Part shown: piece after piece, positions 7,989 through 16,318 of the stretch
Layout: every line of letters starts with the position of its first letter
Numbering within the stretch: the first letter of the stretch is position 1
Notes under the pieces: generated by a model
The model's database searches: none
What the model was told of the DNA's origin: nothing
The model's input: only the letters and a program-made list of their open reading frames with translations
Program-made: the position numbers and the translations under genes
NCBI RefSeq assembly: GCF_000741535.1
Contig: NZ_JGYQ01000015.1
Span: 62,001 to 126,000 of the forward strand
Length of the DNA stretch: 64,000 bases
Source: Bifidobacterium boum
Lineage (GTDB): Bacteria; Actinomycetota; Actinomycetes; Actinomycetales; Bifidobacteriaceae
Direction: 5' to 3'

Positions 7989-9155
7989 ATGATCAATAGG
8001 ATGCTCGAAGCAAAACTCCTCTCATTGGCCGCCCAATTCCCGGTCGTCACCGTCACCGGGCCAAGGCAAAGCGGGAAATCAACGCTTGTGCAACACGCGT
8101 TCCCCGGCTACCGTTACGTCTCGCTCGAAGACGAGGACATGCGGGGCATCGCCCACGACGACCCAAGGATGTTCCTCGAACGGTTCGACAACCATGTCAT
8201 CTTCGATGAAGTCCAGCGGGTCCCCGAACTCTTCTCATATATGCAGGGCGTCATCGACCGTATGGATGCGCCCGGGCAGTATATTCTCTCCGGCTCACAG
8301 AATTTCCTGCTGTTGAAAAGCATCTCGCAATCATTGGCAGGCAGGGTCGCCATACTGCACCTTCTACCCCTCTCCTACAGCGAGCTGGAAGAAACCGAGC
8401 ACCGCCCTGCGAGCATCAATGAATTCCTGTTCAACGGCGGCTATCCGAGGCTGCATGTCAGGCACATCGCACCGAGTGATTTCTTCCCCAATTACATCAG
8501 CACGTATATCGACCGTGACGTGCGCCTCGAACTCGGTGTGCGGAAAATCGCAGAATTCAACACATTCGTGTCACTCTGCGCGACTCGCATAGGGGAAGTC
8601 CTGAACCTCGAAAGCCTTGCCAACGATTGCGACATCAGTGTTGACACCGCGCGCAGCTGGCTCTCCGTGCTCGAATCCAGTTTCATCGCGTTCCGTTTGC
8701 ATCCTTATCACAAGAATTACGGCAAGCGCCTGATCAAGGCCCCAAAGCTGTATTTCTATGACACCGGTCTCGCGGCGAATCTCCTCGGCATCGAATCTGT
8801 CGATCAGCTCATCGAGAGCCAATACCGCGGCAGTCTTTTCGAAAACGCGGCCGTCCTGGAAATCATCAAAAACGCGCAGGCGCTCGGACAAGAACCAAGG
8901 CTGTTCTTCTGGCGCGACAGCAATCAAAAAGAGGTTGATTTCATCACCGAGCGCGGCGGACGCCCACAATACGCGATCGAGGTGAAATCCTCATCGACAT
9001 ACCGTCCGCGGGCATTCAAGAATCTCGAAGACATCGCCCCGCTTATGGGAGTCGACGAACAGCACCGGTTCCTAGTGTATGCCGGCGAAGAATCATTTCC
9101 CACGAAACATGGGAAAGTATTGTCCTTCAGCGATTTGGGCACGCTTGCGCAATAA
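7989..9155 (+). CDS. AAA_14 / DUF4143 family ATPase
   Basis: A 388-residue P-loop ATPase of the AAA_14-DUF4143 family. Walker A is GPRQSGKST near residues 24-32, Walker B HVIFDEVQ near 68-75, and a sensor-like ILSGSQN follows. The C-terminal DUF4143 half has FENAAVLEIIK, a FWRDSNQKEVDF segment and AIEVKSS, a pattern that recalls the restriction-endonuclease-like fold. A ribosome binding site (GGAGGGCTGTC) precedes the ATG at 7989. Such genes occur in several copies in bifidobacteria and other gut bacteria. Their role is unsettled; links to defence or stress have been suggested. A lone gene ending at a strong terminator and preceded by three direct repeats. Confidence 0.85.
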   Translation: MINRMLEAKLLSLAAQFPVVTVTGPRQSGKSTLVQHAFPGYRYVSLEDEDMRGIAHDDPRMFLERFDNHVIFDEVQRVPELFSYMQGVIDRMDAPGQYILSGSQNFLLLKSISQSLAGRVAILHLLPLSYSELEETEHRPASINEFLFNGGYPRLHVRHIAPSDFFPNYISTYIDRDVRLELGVRKIAEFNTFVSLCATRIGEVLNLESLANDCDISVDTARSWLSVLESSFIAFRLHPYHKNYGKRLIKAPKLYFYDTGLAANLLGIESVDQLIESQYRGSLFENAAVLEIIKNAQALGQEPRLFFWRDSNQKEVDFITERGGRPQYAIEVKSSSTYRPRAFKNLEDIAPLMGVDEQHRFLVYAGEESFPTKHGKVLSFSDLGTLAQ

Positions 9156-9194
9156 AGGAATCGCGGGGAACAGTATCGACACGACAATTCGGGC

Positions 9195-9228
9195 GGTGGG
9201 GCGTCCCAGACAATTCGGACGCCCCACC
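9195..9228. terminator. Bidirectional terminator between convergent genes
   Basis: GGTGGGGCGTC (9195-9205) and GACGCCCCACC (9218-9228) form a perfect 11-bp stem between the ATPase gene and the convergent permease gene. Confidence 0.75.
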
Positions 9229-9272
9229 ATCCCGCGGTTTACCGGTGCACCCGCAGGCCGCGCCGCGACGGC

Positions 9273-10955
9273 CTACTGCAGCGCCTGCTCAAGGTCGCGG
9301 TTCTGGTAGCGTTCGTGCAGCAGACAGTACCCGCCAAACACCAGCAGCCACACCAATCCGGCAACCGCCGGGCCACGCGTATCGGCAGCCAGGAACAACG
9401 TCACATACACGAACACAAAGAATACAATCGCAAGCGCATCAGTGAACCGGTAGGCGGGCATGAGGAAGCCATCCGCAATGAAGTCGGGTGAGCGGCGATA
9501 ACGTTCATGCGCAATCATCGTCAAAATGTAGATGAAAATGATCACCGCGCTGGAGGCACTGGCAAACAGCACGAACGCACTGGACATCTTCGGGAACGCG
9601 TTGATGATCGGCGACAAGAGAATCAGCGCCGCCGAAACGAGAATCGCACGGGCGGGCACACGACGGCTTGACACGACGCCGAGCTTGTTGAGCTGCGGGG
9701 ACGGCGAATCCACGGCGAGCTGATACAAGTGGCGTCCCGCCGAGTAGAGCAGCGAGTTGAGCGCGCTGGACGCGGCGGTGATGACGACGAAGAACACCAG
9801 TGCGGCAGCCCAGTCGAGGCCCGCGTAGCGGAACACCATGATGAACGGCGAGGCGAAGGAGCCGTCGGCGTTGGGTTTGAAGCTGCGCCACGGCACAATG
9901 ACCATAATCGCCACCAAGGCGCCCACATAGAAGATGAGCACGCGCACGATAATCTCGTTGATCGCCTTCGGCAGGACTTTGCGCGGGTTCTGGGTTTCCG
10001 AGACGGTGACACCGACGAATTCAATCATTTCGTATGCGAAGAACACCATCTGGAAGCTCATGAGGAAAGCCATCCAGCCGTTGGGGGCGAAGGAGAAGCC
10101 GTTCCACAGGTTGTCGAAGCCGGCGTGACCTGCGGGGCTGACGCCATCAGATCCGGCAATATGGACGGCAGGGTAATGGTAGCCGACAACCATCATGACG
10201 ATGGCTGTGACAATCATCGCGACGATCAACGTGATCTTGATCATCGAGAACCAGAATTCCGCCTCGCCGAACGCTTTGACGGCAATCAAGTTGATGGTGG
10301 TAAGCGCGGCGAGGAAGCACAGCTCGATCAGCCATTTCCACGCACCCAGCTCGATACCGAAAGTGCGGAAGAACGTGACGAAATACGTGCTGACCGCGGT
10401 GATTTCGGTCATGCCGATGAGCACAAGGACGATCCAATACGACCAGCCAGCGAATTTGCCCCAGCCACGACCGAGATAGCGGTCGATGAAGTTGATGAAG
10501 GTATGCTGACTGGGATCGCGATACATCATTTCGCCGATCGCGCGCATCAGCAGGAACATAATCGCGCCGACCGCGATATACACGAGGATGATGCTCGGGC
10601 CGGTAAGCGCAATGGACTTGCCGGAACCGAGGAACAGGCCGGTGCCGATCGTGCCACCGATGGCGATGAATTGCACGTGGCGGTTGGTCAGGCCGCGTTC
10701 CATCTGATTGTTTTTATCGAGACTTTCGACGGATGCGGCGGTTGCGCGCCCTGGCGCGGCCCCCGGACGCCTTGGTGCGGCGGATGTGCCGGATGTCTTG
10801 GACGAGACGGATGAAACGGAAGCAACGGATGCGAAACGGGAGGCGTCACGGGATTCGGCGGCAGGCGTGATGTCCGGCGTTGTGCTCGGCGTGACGCCGG
10901 ACGTGGCACCGGGCGTCTGACCGCCCGTGATATCGGAATGTTCAGAAAAAGTCAT
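9273..10955 (-). CDS. Amino-acid permease, AAT/APC family
   Basis: Proton-coupled amino-acid importer with about twelve membrane segments. The family signature HVQFIAIGGTIGTGLFLGSG opens the transport domain about 75 residues in; FSEAEFWFSMIKI-like and EMIEFVGVTVSETQNPRK segments follow. It resembles CycA, GabP and D-serine/D-alanine/glycine transporters; the substrate cannot be told. The first ~75 residues are an Ala/Thr/Pro/Ser-rich cytoplasmic extension. The ATG at 10955 has AGGGAA six bases upstream; the frame runs 91 codons further but that part is intergenic in character. Monocistronic by its surroundings, with a terminator 45 bases past the stop. Confidence 0.88.
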   Translation of the reverse strand: MTFSEHSDITGGQTPGATSGVTPSTTPDITPAAESRDASRFASVASVSSVSSKTSGTSAAPRRPGAAPGRATAASVESLDKNNQMERGLTNRHVQFIAIGGTIGTGLFLGSGKSIALTGPSIILVYIAVGAIMFLLMRAIGEMMYRDPSQHTFINFIDRYLGRGWGKFAGWSYWIVLVLIGMTEITAVSTYFVTFFRTFGIELGAWKWLIELCFLAALTTINLIAVKAFGEAEFWFSMIKITLIVAMIVTAIVMMVVGYHYPAVHIAGSDGVSPAGHAGFDNLWNGFSFAPNGWMAFLMSFQMVFFAYEMIEFVGVTVSETQNPRKVLPKAINEIIVRVLIFYVGALVAIMVIVPWRSFKPNADGSFASPFIMVFRYAGLDWAAALVFFVVITAASSALNSLLYSAGRHLYQLAVDSPSPQLNKLGVVSSRRVPARAILVSAALILLSPIINAFPKMSSAFVLFASASSAVIIFIYILTMIAHERYRRSPDFIADGFLMPAYRFTDALAIVFFVFVYVTLFLAADTRGPAVAGLVWLLVFGGYCLLHERYQNRDLEQALQ

Positions 10956-11107
10956 AATGTTCCCTACCCTACTCCTGTCCAACGGCAACCATACGCGCAA
11001 CGATGCGCAACGGCGAATAATCGCATATACAACGGCAAGCGCGCCATCGTGCATCATTACGCAAGACCTATCCCCCAATCCGGCTGCAACGATAGCCACA
11101 ACCGTAC

Positions 11108-11390
11108 GTGTACGCGAATAGTTGTGAAGCGGACCCCATATTCCGTACACATGGCCCGGTTTCCCGGGAAAACCGGAATCGGTACCAGCCACAGGAAGGA
11201 GCCCTCCCATGAAAAACGGGACGTTCACACCCGAGGAACGCGAACGACTCTCCCGCCTCGGCGCGGTCCTCGAAGTAAGGGCCAGGCAGATTGTCTACTC
11301 GCCCGAATTCAAAAAGGAATGCATGAGACGCTACCGTGCCGGGGAACGCCCCGGCGTCATCTTCGCGTCCGCGGGCATCCCACGCCGAGG
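11108..11390 (+). pseudogene. Remnant of an insertion sequence: left end and start of its OrfA-like protein
   Basis: From 11209 an ATG with a good ribosome binding site (GGAAGGAG) opens a frame reading FTPEERERLSRL and then FKKECMRRYRAGERPGVIF, the start of the helix-turn-helix OrfA-type protein of some bifidobacterial IS elements. Similarity stops after about 58 residues and the frame runs into the neighbouring gene's opposite strand. The bases before it (GTGAAGCGGACCCC onward) look like an IS terminus. No transposase catalytic part remains here. The family assignment rests on my memory of similar proteins. Confidence 0.45.
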
Positions 11391-11449
11391 ACCACGGCGC
11401 CATACGGTACAGCAGACGATCGGTCAAGCCCCATCCTCGGCCAGTTCCA

Positions 11450-11740
11450 TCAGCGATATCGGTAGTTTTCGTAGAACGCCAGCGTCTCTCTGGCTTCTTC
11501 TATGAACGCGTCAACACTTTCCTTGTTGTACGTCTCTCTGAAGCGCGCGACCGGCAGCTGGGAGGGAACGAGCGCATCGGAGGTCACCGTCACATCCTCG
11601 GGGTGGTGCGCCTCCCATGCAGCAAGCGACTCGGCGATCTTGTCAAGCAGGGAATCGACGTCATCGATCCTGTATCCCTCCTTGAAGAAGGTGAGTTTGA
11701 AAACCTGATTGTGGACTTTCTCGGCTGTGAGCGTGTCCAT
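11450..11740 (-). CDS. Small DivIVA-domain (DivI1A repeat) protein
   Basis: A 96-residue protein built of two DivI1A-type repeats: VFKLTFFKEGYRIDDVDSLLDKI at the start and ARFRETYNKESVDAFIEEA in the second half. These repeats occur at the N-terminus of DivIVA/Wag31-type polar proteins of actinobacteria, but here there is no long coiled coil after them. AGGAGAAAGG precedes the ATG at 11740. It may be a regulator or partner of cell-pole proteins. It lies alone between an IS remnant and a decayed HTH locus, so it may be accessory. Function unknown. Confidence 0.7.
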   Translation of the reverse strand: MDTLTAEKVHNQVFKLTFFKEGYRIDDVDSLLDKIAESLAAWEAHHPEDVTVTSDALVPSQLPVARFRETYNKESVDAFIEEARETLAFYENYRYR

Positions 11741-11811
11741 GATCGCCTTTCTCCTGGTTCCGCGGGCAATTATCCACCATGATACCCATTACAGGTAGCG
11801 GCAAGGCAGCG

Positions 11812-11857
11812 GCGATAGTCAAAACTATATGTGTAGGCGAATAGTTTTGACTATCGC
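11812..11857. repeat. Perfect 17-bp inverted repeat in a divergent promoter region
   Basis: GCGATAGTCAAAACTAT and ATAGTTTTGACTATCGC flank a 12-nt loop, between the divergent DivIVA-like gene and the HTH gene. Part of the loop and right arm (TGTAGGCGAATAGTTTTGA) recurs with changes at 11110-11128, next to the IS remnant. It could be an operator, a transcript hairpin, or a mobile-element end. Confidence 0.8.
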
Positions 11858-11930
11858 TCCGCCCAATCCAGAAATCTTGTGGCCCGAATATCATATATTC
11901 TTCCGGAATCGGTATGATTATGTATATACT

Positions 11931-12659
11931 ATGGTTGTGAAGCAGGTACAAACGGACGGGACATTCGTCACCGTAGCCCAAGCGGCCTCACGCCTTGGCA
12001 TCAGCCCCAGGCGCGTCCGTGCGCTGGCAGAACAGGGCACACTCAGCGTCGCCGACATCGCGCAACGCAGCCTGCTTATCAGCAATGAATCAGTGCTTGC
12101 ATACAGGGCACGCCCCAGGTCGGCAGGCCGCCCACTGTCCTCACGCATGGCTTTTGCCGCGTTGTACCTCATCGTGGGACTTCCCGCAACGTGGATCACC
12201 CCGCAAGAACGGTATCGGATTCGCACCATGCTGAAGTTAACGGATGCGCGCCGCTTGTCTGAAGCCGTGCGAAAGCGCGCAACCCGGACCTGTTTCTGGG
12301 CACACCATTCAGATATCCAAGCAATCCGACGGTACATCACTCCATCGGGATGCACCGACCAGACCGCCCCAAGATTCCAGCTGGAACCCCCATCCATCCT
12401 GGAAGGCTACGTTTCGACAGAAACCAGTGCATTCCTGATGAAACGCACGTTCATTCGCGAAAACACCTCCCCTACTACATTGATCATGCACACCGCCAAT
12501 TTCCTTCCCCCTCATGGCCAAGAAATGCCTCTGAGCGTCTGCGCCGCAGACCTGGCGCAATCCCCCGACCCGAGGGAAAGCAACGCCGGCCTCGACATGC
12601 TTGACTCACTGTTGCACGATTTCAACAGAAAGGACAACCATGCCGTTGCCGTCAGTTGA
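11931..12659 (+). CDS. Helix-turn-helix protein, possible antitoxin of a decayed module
   Basis: A 242-residue protein whose N-terminus is an excisionase-like or MerR-like helix-turn-helix (FVTVAQAASRLGISPRRVRALAEQG). The remainder has no motif I can name. No ribosome binding site precedes the ATG at 11931; a -10-like TATGAT/TATACT lies within 20 bases upstream, so the mRNA may be leaderless. Its end overlaps the next frame by 20 bases, a tight coupling typical of antitoxin-toxin or regulator-effector pairs. That next frame seems to be a broken nucleotidyltransferase, so an AbiE-like type IV toxin-antitoxin pair is possible. A plain DNA-binding regulator is the alternative. Confidence 0.5.
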   Translation: MVVKQVQTDGTFVTVAQAASRLGISPRRVRALAEQGTLSVADIAQRSLLISNESVLAYRARPRSAGRPLSSRMAFAALYLIVGLPATWITPQERYRIRTMLKLTDARRLSEAVRKRATRTCFWAHHSDIQAIRRYITPSGCTDQTAPRFQLEPPSILEGYVSTETSAFLMKRTFIRENTSPTTLIMHTANFLPPHGQEMPLSVCAADLAQSPDPRESNAGLDMLDSLLHDFNRKDNHAVAVS

Positions 12660-12972
12660 CATACCACATTCCACGCCGTGGAAAACCGTATTCGGCCTTG
12701 CACAGCTCACCGATGACCCGCATACATGGATGCTGACAGGCGGTCTGATACGGCCTGTCGTGATTGCCGACATGTATCACCGGCGATTGTTCATCTTCAT
12801 GCAACCCATGTACACCTGCGCGATGCGACCAAGCAATCACACCACAACCAGATACCGCCCGGGTTCCACAGCCAATTGCGGCAGAAGCTCTGACAATACG
12901 GCGGCAGGAGAGCAACGGCGGCTGCCGGCCGGAGGGATGCCCCTACATGGACATCGCACCGGCCAGCAATGA
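12640..12972 (+). pseudogene. Truncated nucleotidyltransferase-like protein (AbiEii-like?)
   Basis: The frame starts at an ATG inside the end of the HTH gene, with AAAGGACAACC upstream. The first ~35 residues contain DDPHTWMLTGGL, the entry to the nucleotidyltransferase fold in AbiEii-like proteins. After that no family feature continues (no D-x-D site), and the sequence becomes Pro/Arg-rich and intergenic in character. It probably lost its body to a deletion. The assignment rests on one short motif. Confidence 0.35.
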
Positions 12973-12980
12973 AAGCGCTG

Positions 12981-14786
12981 TCAGTCCTCCCGCAGACGCA
13001 GCCACGCCGTGGTATCCTGCGGCAACCGACCGTCGGCGCACAGCTCGCCGGAAGTGAGCAGCACCTCCCCCGCCGGCAATGCGACCGGTTCCGCGCCGAA
13101 ATTGGTGACGCTCGCCCAGCCGTTGGACCGGCGGTAGGCGATTACGCCGCCATGCTGGCCGTCAGCGCCATCCGGCAGGCTGGACGGACGATCTTCGTCC
13201 AGCCAAGTAAGCGACGTATCGGCCGGCATCAGCTCATGACGCAACGCCAACGCCCTGCGATACAGGGTGAGCATCGAATCGGGCTGTGCGCTCTCACGGT
13301 CGGCAGCGAAATCAGCGAACCATGCGGGCTGCGGCAAATGCGCGGGCTCCGACGGCTGCCCCGCTTGATCGGCGGGCACGCCGGCGCCTTCGACTTTCAC
13401 GCGGGGCGAGAAGCCGAACGACCCCTCGACCCCATCGGCGGCGACCCACGGCAGAGGAACGCGGCACCCATCGCGGCCCTTGTCCTTGGCTGCACGTTCA
13501 CTGTTGCGCGCGGTCGGATCCTCAAGCTTGTCCCACGGGATGTCCGCAACCTCGAACAGGCCGAGCTCCTCACCCTGATACAGGTATGCCGAACCGGGCA
13601 ACGCGAGTTCCATCAGAATCGCAGCCCGCGCGCGACGCGTGCCGACTTCACGATTCTCGTGATAACTGGTGCCGTCGCGCAACAGCCAGTCATGCGCAAG
13701 CTGATGGTGCCTCAGGCTCGGCACCTGCGGCAAGGCGTAACGACTGGCGTGACGCGGCACATCATGATTGCTCATCACCCACGTGGCCGTCGATCCGGAG
13801 CGACGCGCCGCTTCCAAGCCCTCCTCAATCGCCTGGTGCATATCGTCGCGCACCCAGTTCTTCTTCGCGAACTCGAAGTTGAACACCTGGCCGAGCTCAT
13901 CATCAGACGCGTACAGATACTGCCTCGCCGGATTGACCCACGCCTCTGCCACGGCGAATGCCGGCGGATCATACTCGTTGAAAACCTTGCGCCACTGCCG
14001 GTAGATCTGGTGCACATCATCGCGATCGTACAGCGGATTGCTGCCATCAGCCGGCAAACTCGGCGGAGTGACGCTCCAATCATTGAGATCCGGACGGTCG
14101 AGATCCTTGCACAAACCGTGAGCGACGTCGACACGGAAGCCATCAGCGCCGTGGTCAAGCCAAAAACGCAGGGTCTTGATGAAGTCAGCCTGCACATCCG
14201 GGTTCTTCCAGTTCCAGTCGGGCTGTTCCACGGTAAACAGGTGCAGATACCACTGGCCGTCAGGCACGCGCGTCCACGCGGGACCGCCGAAATGGGACAC
14301 CCAGTCGGTGGGCGGCAGTTCACCGTGTTCGCCGCGACCGTCACGGAAAATGTACCGATCCCGCTCGGGCGATCCAGGGCCGGCAGCAAGAGCGGCTTTG
14401 AACCACGGATGCAAGTTGGAGGAATGATTGGGAACGATGTCAACGACGATTTTGATACCCGCCGCGTGCGCGGTTTGAGCGAGTTTGTCGAAATCGTCCA
14501 TCGTGCCGAGTTTCGGGTCGACATTGCGGTAATCGTCCACGTCATATCCGCCGTCGGCGAGCTGACTCGGGTAGAAGGGACTGAGCCAAATCGCGTCAAC
14601 ACCCAGTTGCTTCAGGTAGTCGACGCGACTGGTGACGCCTGCGATATCGCCGAGACCGGAACCGGTGGTGTCTTTGAACGAGCGCGGATACACCTGATAG
14701 ACCACCGCCTGATGCCACCATGCCGCCGCGGCACGATCCGAGGCCGCGGATTCCTGGGCGCTCTGTGGGGACTTGTGCTCTGCCAT
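12981..14786 (-). CDS. aglA: Alpha-glucosidase, GH13 (AglA/oligo-1,6-glucosidase type)
   Basis: Cytoplasmic enzyme releasing glucose from alpha-linked gluco-oligosaccharides such as isomaltose, panose or sucrose-type substrates. The 601-residue protein has all GH13 regions in order: WWHQAVVYQVYPRSF near the start, DIVPNHSS, DGFRVDVAHG with the nucleophile Asp, AVAEAWV with the acid/base Glu, and MSNHDVPRH with the third acid. Length and motifs match bifidobacterial AglA/AglB. GGAAAGGAACGCGC precedes the ATG at 14786. It is divergent from a LacI-type gene with an operator-like palindrome between them, so that regulator probably controls it. The exact linkage preference cannot be read from sequence. 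Confidence 0.9.
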   Translation of the reverse strand: MAEHKSPQSAQESAASDRAAAAWWHQAVVYQVYPRSFKDTTGSGLGDIAGVTSRVDYLKQLGVDAIWLSPFYPSQLADGGYDVDDYRNVDPKLGTMDDFDKLAQTAHAAGIKIVVDIVPNHSSNLHPWFKAALAAGPGSPERDRYIFRDGRGEHGELPPTDWVSHFGGPAWTRVPDGQWYLHLFTVEQPDWNWKNPDVQADFIKTLRFWLDHGADGFRVDVAHGLCKDLDRPDLNDWSVTPPSLPADGSNPLYDRDDVHQIYRQWRKVFNEYDPPAFAVAEAWVNPARQYLYASDDELGQVFNFEFAKKNWVRDDMHQAIEEGLEAARRSGSTATWVMSNHDVPRHASRYALPQVPSLRHHQLAHDWLLRDGTSYHENREVGTRRARAAILMELALPGSAYLYQGEELGLFEVADIPWDKLEDPTARNSERAAKDKGRDGCRVPLPWVAADGVEGSFGFSPRVKVEGAGVPADQAGQPSEPAHLPQPAWFADFAADRESAQPDSMLTLYRRALALRHELMPADTSLTWLDEDRPSSLPDGADGQHGGVIAYRRSNGWASVTNFGAEPVALPAGEVLLTSGELCADGRLPQDTTAWLRLRED

Positions 14787-14982
14787 GCGCGTTCCTTTCC
14801 TGTGTTTCCTATGGTTGTTGCGACGCCTGTGCGTCTCGCCCCGCTTGCGTCATTGCCGCGATTACGGTTGGGAATCGTGACGATGACAGCGGTTACACCA
14901 GCCGGACGCTATGTCTAGCGCGCCGGCCCTGACGCCGATGCTTCGTTGTCATCCTTGATGTACCATTCTGTTGTATCGTCGA

Positions 14983-14996
14983 TGATAGCGCTTTCA
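14983..14996. promoter_or_regulatory. LacI-family operator between aglA and its regulator
   Basis: TGATAGCGCTTTCA is a near-perfect palindrome fitting the LacI/CcpA operator pattern TGNNANCGNTNNCA. It lies in the 304-base divergent region, 95 bases before the regulator's start and about 200 before aglA. Confidence 0.7.
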
Positions 14997-15090
14997 TGAA
15001 GAACCTACAAGCATCGAAAATCAATCAGCGTGTTGCCGCATGTTCCAACGGTTTCGATACTATGGAAGCGGTCAACAAACAAGGAGTACC

Positions 15091-16152
15091 ATGGCAAGGG
15101 CGACAATCAGCGACGTTGCAGCAGCGGCAGGCGTATCACAAGCCACCGTATCCCGCGCGCTCAGGGGCAGCACAAACGTGAGCCCGGCAACCCGGGCGAA
15201 AGTCGAGCAAGCGGCAGAATCACTGAACTTCACCCTGTCGAAAAGCGCATCAACCTTGGCATCCGGCCGAACCATGCGCGTGCTGCTGCTCGTCTCCGGC
15301 CCGCTGAACACATGGTTCAACGCATCCGTCCTACAAGGCGTATACAACGTGCTCGCGCCAGAAGGCTACGACGTCATCCCGTCCTTCGTCCTCAACCGCA
15401 GCCAACTCGACCGCTTCTTCCGCAACCTGCCACGCGACCGCAACGCCGACGCCATCATCATCACCTCCTTCAAATTCGACACGACACTGCACGACCAGCT
15501 CTCGGCGCTCGGCATGCCCGTGGTCGGGCTGAACTCGCCATCCACCGCAGGATTCGACGCATCCATCGGCATCGATAACGCCTCAGCCATCGCCTCAGGC
15601 GTGCACCTGCTGCGATCGCTGGGGCATCAGCGCATCGCCTTCGTACACAATTACATTCCCCACGACATGGTCTATGGCACGTCGACGCGCGCCGCCGCAT
15701 TCCGCGCAGCGGCTGCAGACGCCGGGTACGCCGAACACGATGCCATCATGATCGAAGCCGACCAGCGTGATGCGGCGACGGCGACACCGGGCACCACTGA
15801 AGCGAGCGCCACAACCGCCGCGCATATTGTGGCGCGACTGCTCTCCTGTAATCGACACCCGACCGGCATCATGGGAGAGACCGACGAGTTTACGATTCCG
15901 GTATACAAGGAGCTGCTGCGGCAGCATATCGCGGCGCCGCGCGATTTCTCCATCATGGGGTTCGATGACGCCCCGATTTCCCGCGCGCTCGATTTGACGA
16001 CCCTGCACCAAGATCCCGCGGCGTTGGGCAGCGCCGCAGCACGTAAAGTATTGGCGTTGTTGCGCGGCGAGACCATCAGGCATGTGCACGCACTCGTACC
16101 GGCGACGCTGGTGCTGCGCGACACCACTGGCCGCGCGCCGGCAGGGCGGTAG
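15091..16152 (+). CDS. LacI-family transcriptional regulator
   Basis: A 353-residue repressor: N-terminal LacI helix-turn-helix (TISDVAAAAGVSQATVSRALRG), hinge, and a periplasmic-binding-protein-like ligand domain (ILGETDEFTIP-type segment and IMGFDDAPISRALDLTTLHQ). AAGGAG lies five bases before the ATG at 15091; the frame opens earlier without a better signal. Divergent from the alpha-glucosidase gene and separated from it by a consensus-like operator, it is probably the local regulator responding to an alpha-glucoside. Inferred from position and family only. Confidence 0.88.
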   Translation: MARATISDVAAAAGVSQATVSRALRGSTNVSPATRAKVEQAAESLNFTLSKSASTLASGRTMRVLLLVSGPLNTWFNASVLQGVYNVLAPEGYDVIPSFVLNRSQLDRFFRNLPRDRNADAIIITSFKFDTTLHDQLSALGMPVVGLNSPSTAGFDASIGIDNASAIASGVHLLRSLGHQRIAFVHNYIPHDMVYGTSTRAAAFRAAAADAGYAEHDAIMIEADQRDAATATPGTTEASATTAAHIVARLLSCNRHPTGIMGETDEFTIPVYKELLRQHIAAPRDFSIMGFDDAPISRALDLTTLHQDPAALGSAAARKVLALLRGETIRHVHALVPATLVLRDTTGRAPAGR

Positions 16153-16234
16153 CGCGGAGGCGCAGACGGTGCGGACGACGGCGGACGGTAATAGTCGCGA
16201 GCGCAGCCGTCAGACTGAGTCGTGCGAGCCGCGT

Positions 16235-16256
16235 TGTGCGGGGATTCACTCACACA
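16235..16256. repeat. Degenerate copy of the TGTGAG-GATTCG-CTCACA palindrome
   Basis: TGTGCGGGGATTCACTCACACA resembles the hairpin repeat seen intact at 53.13, 53.20 and 53.28 kb. It lies between the LacI gene and the convergent antiporter gene. Confidence 0.45.
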
Positions 16257-16318
16257 CACCTACGGCATATAAACAGTCCCTACGAGCGACGGGAAAAGCA
16301 CCCGAGCCCATACGCCCG

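Noticed and set aside
10956..11228. 91-codon N-terminal extension of the amino-acid permease at 9.3-11.0 kb
   Set aside because: It overlaps IS-remnant DNA on the other strand and lacks a ribosome binding site; the ATG at 10955 is better supported.
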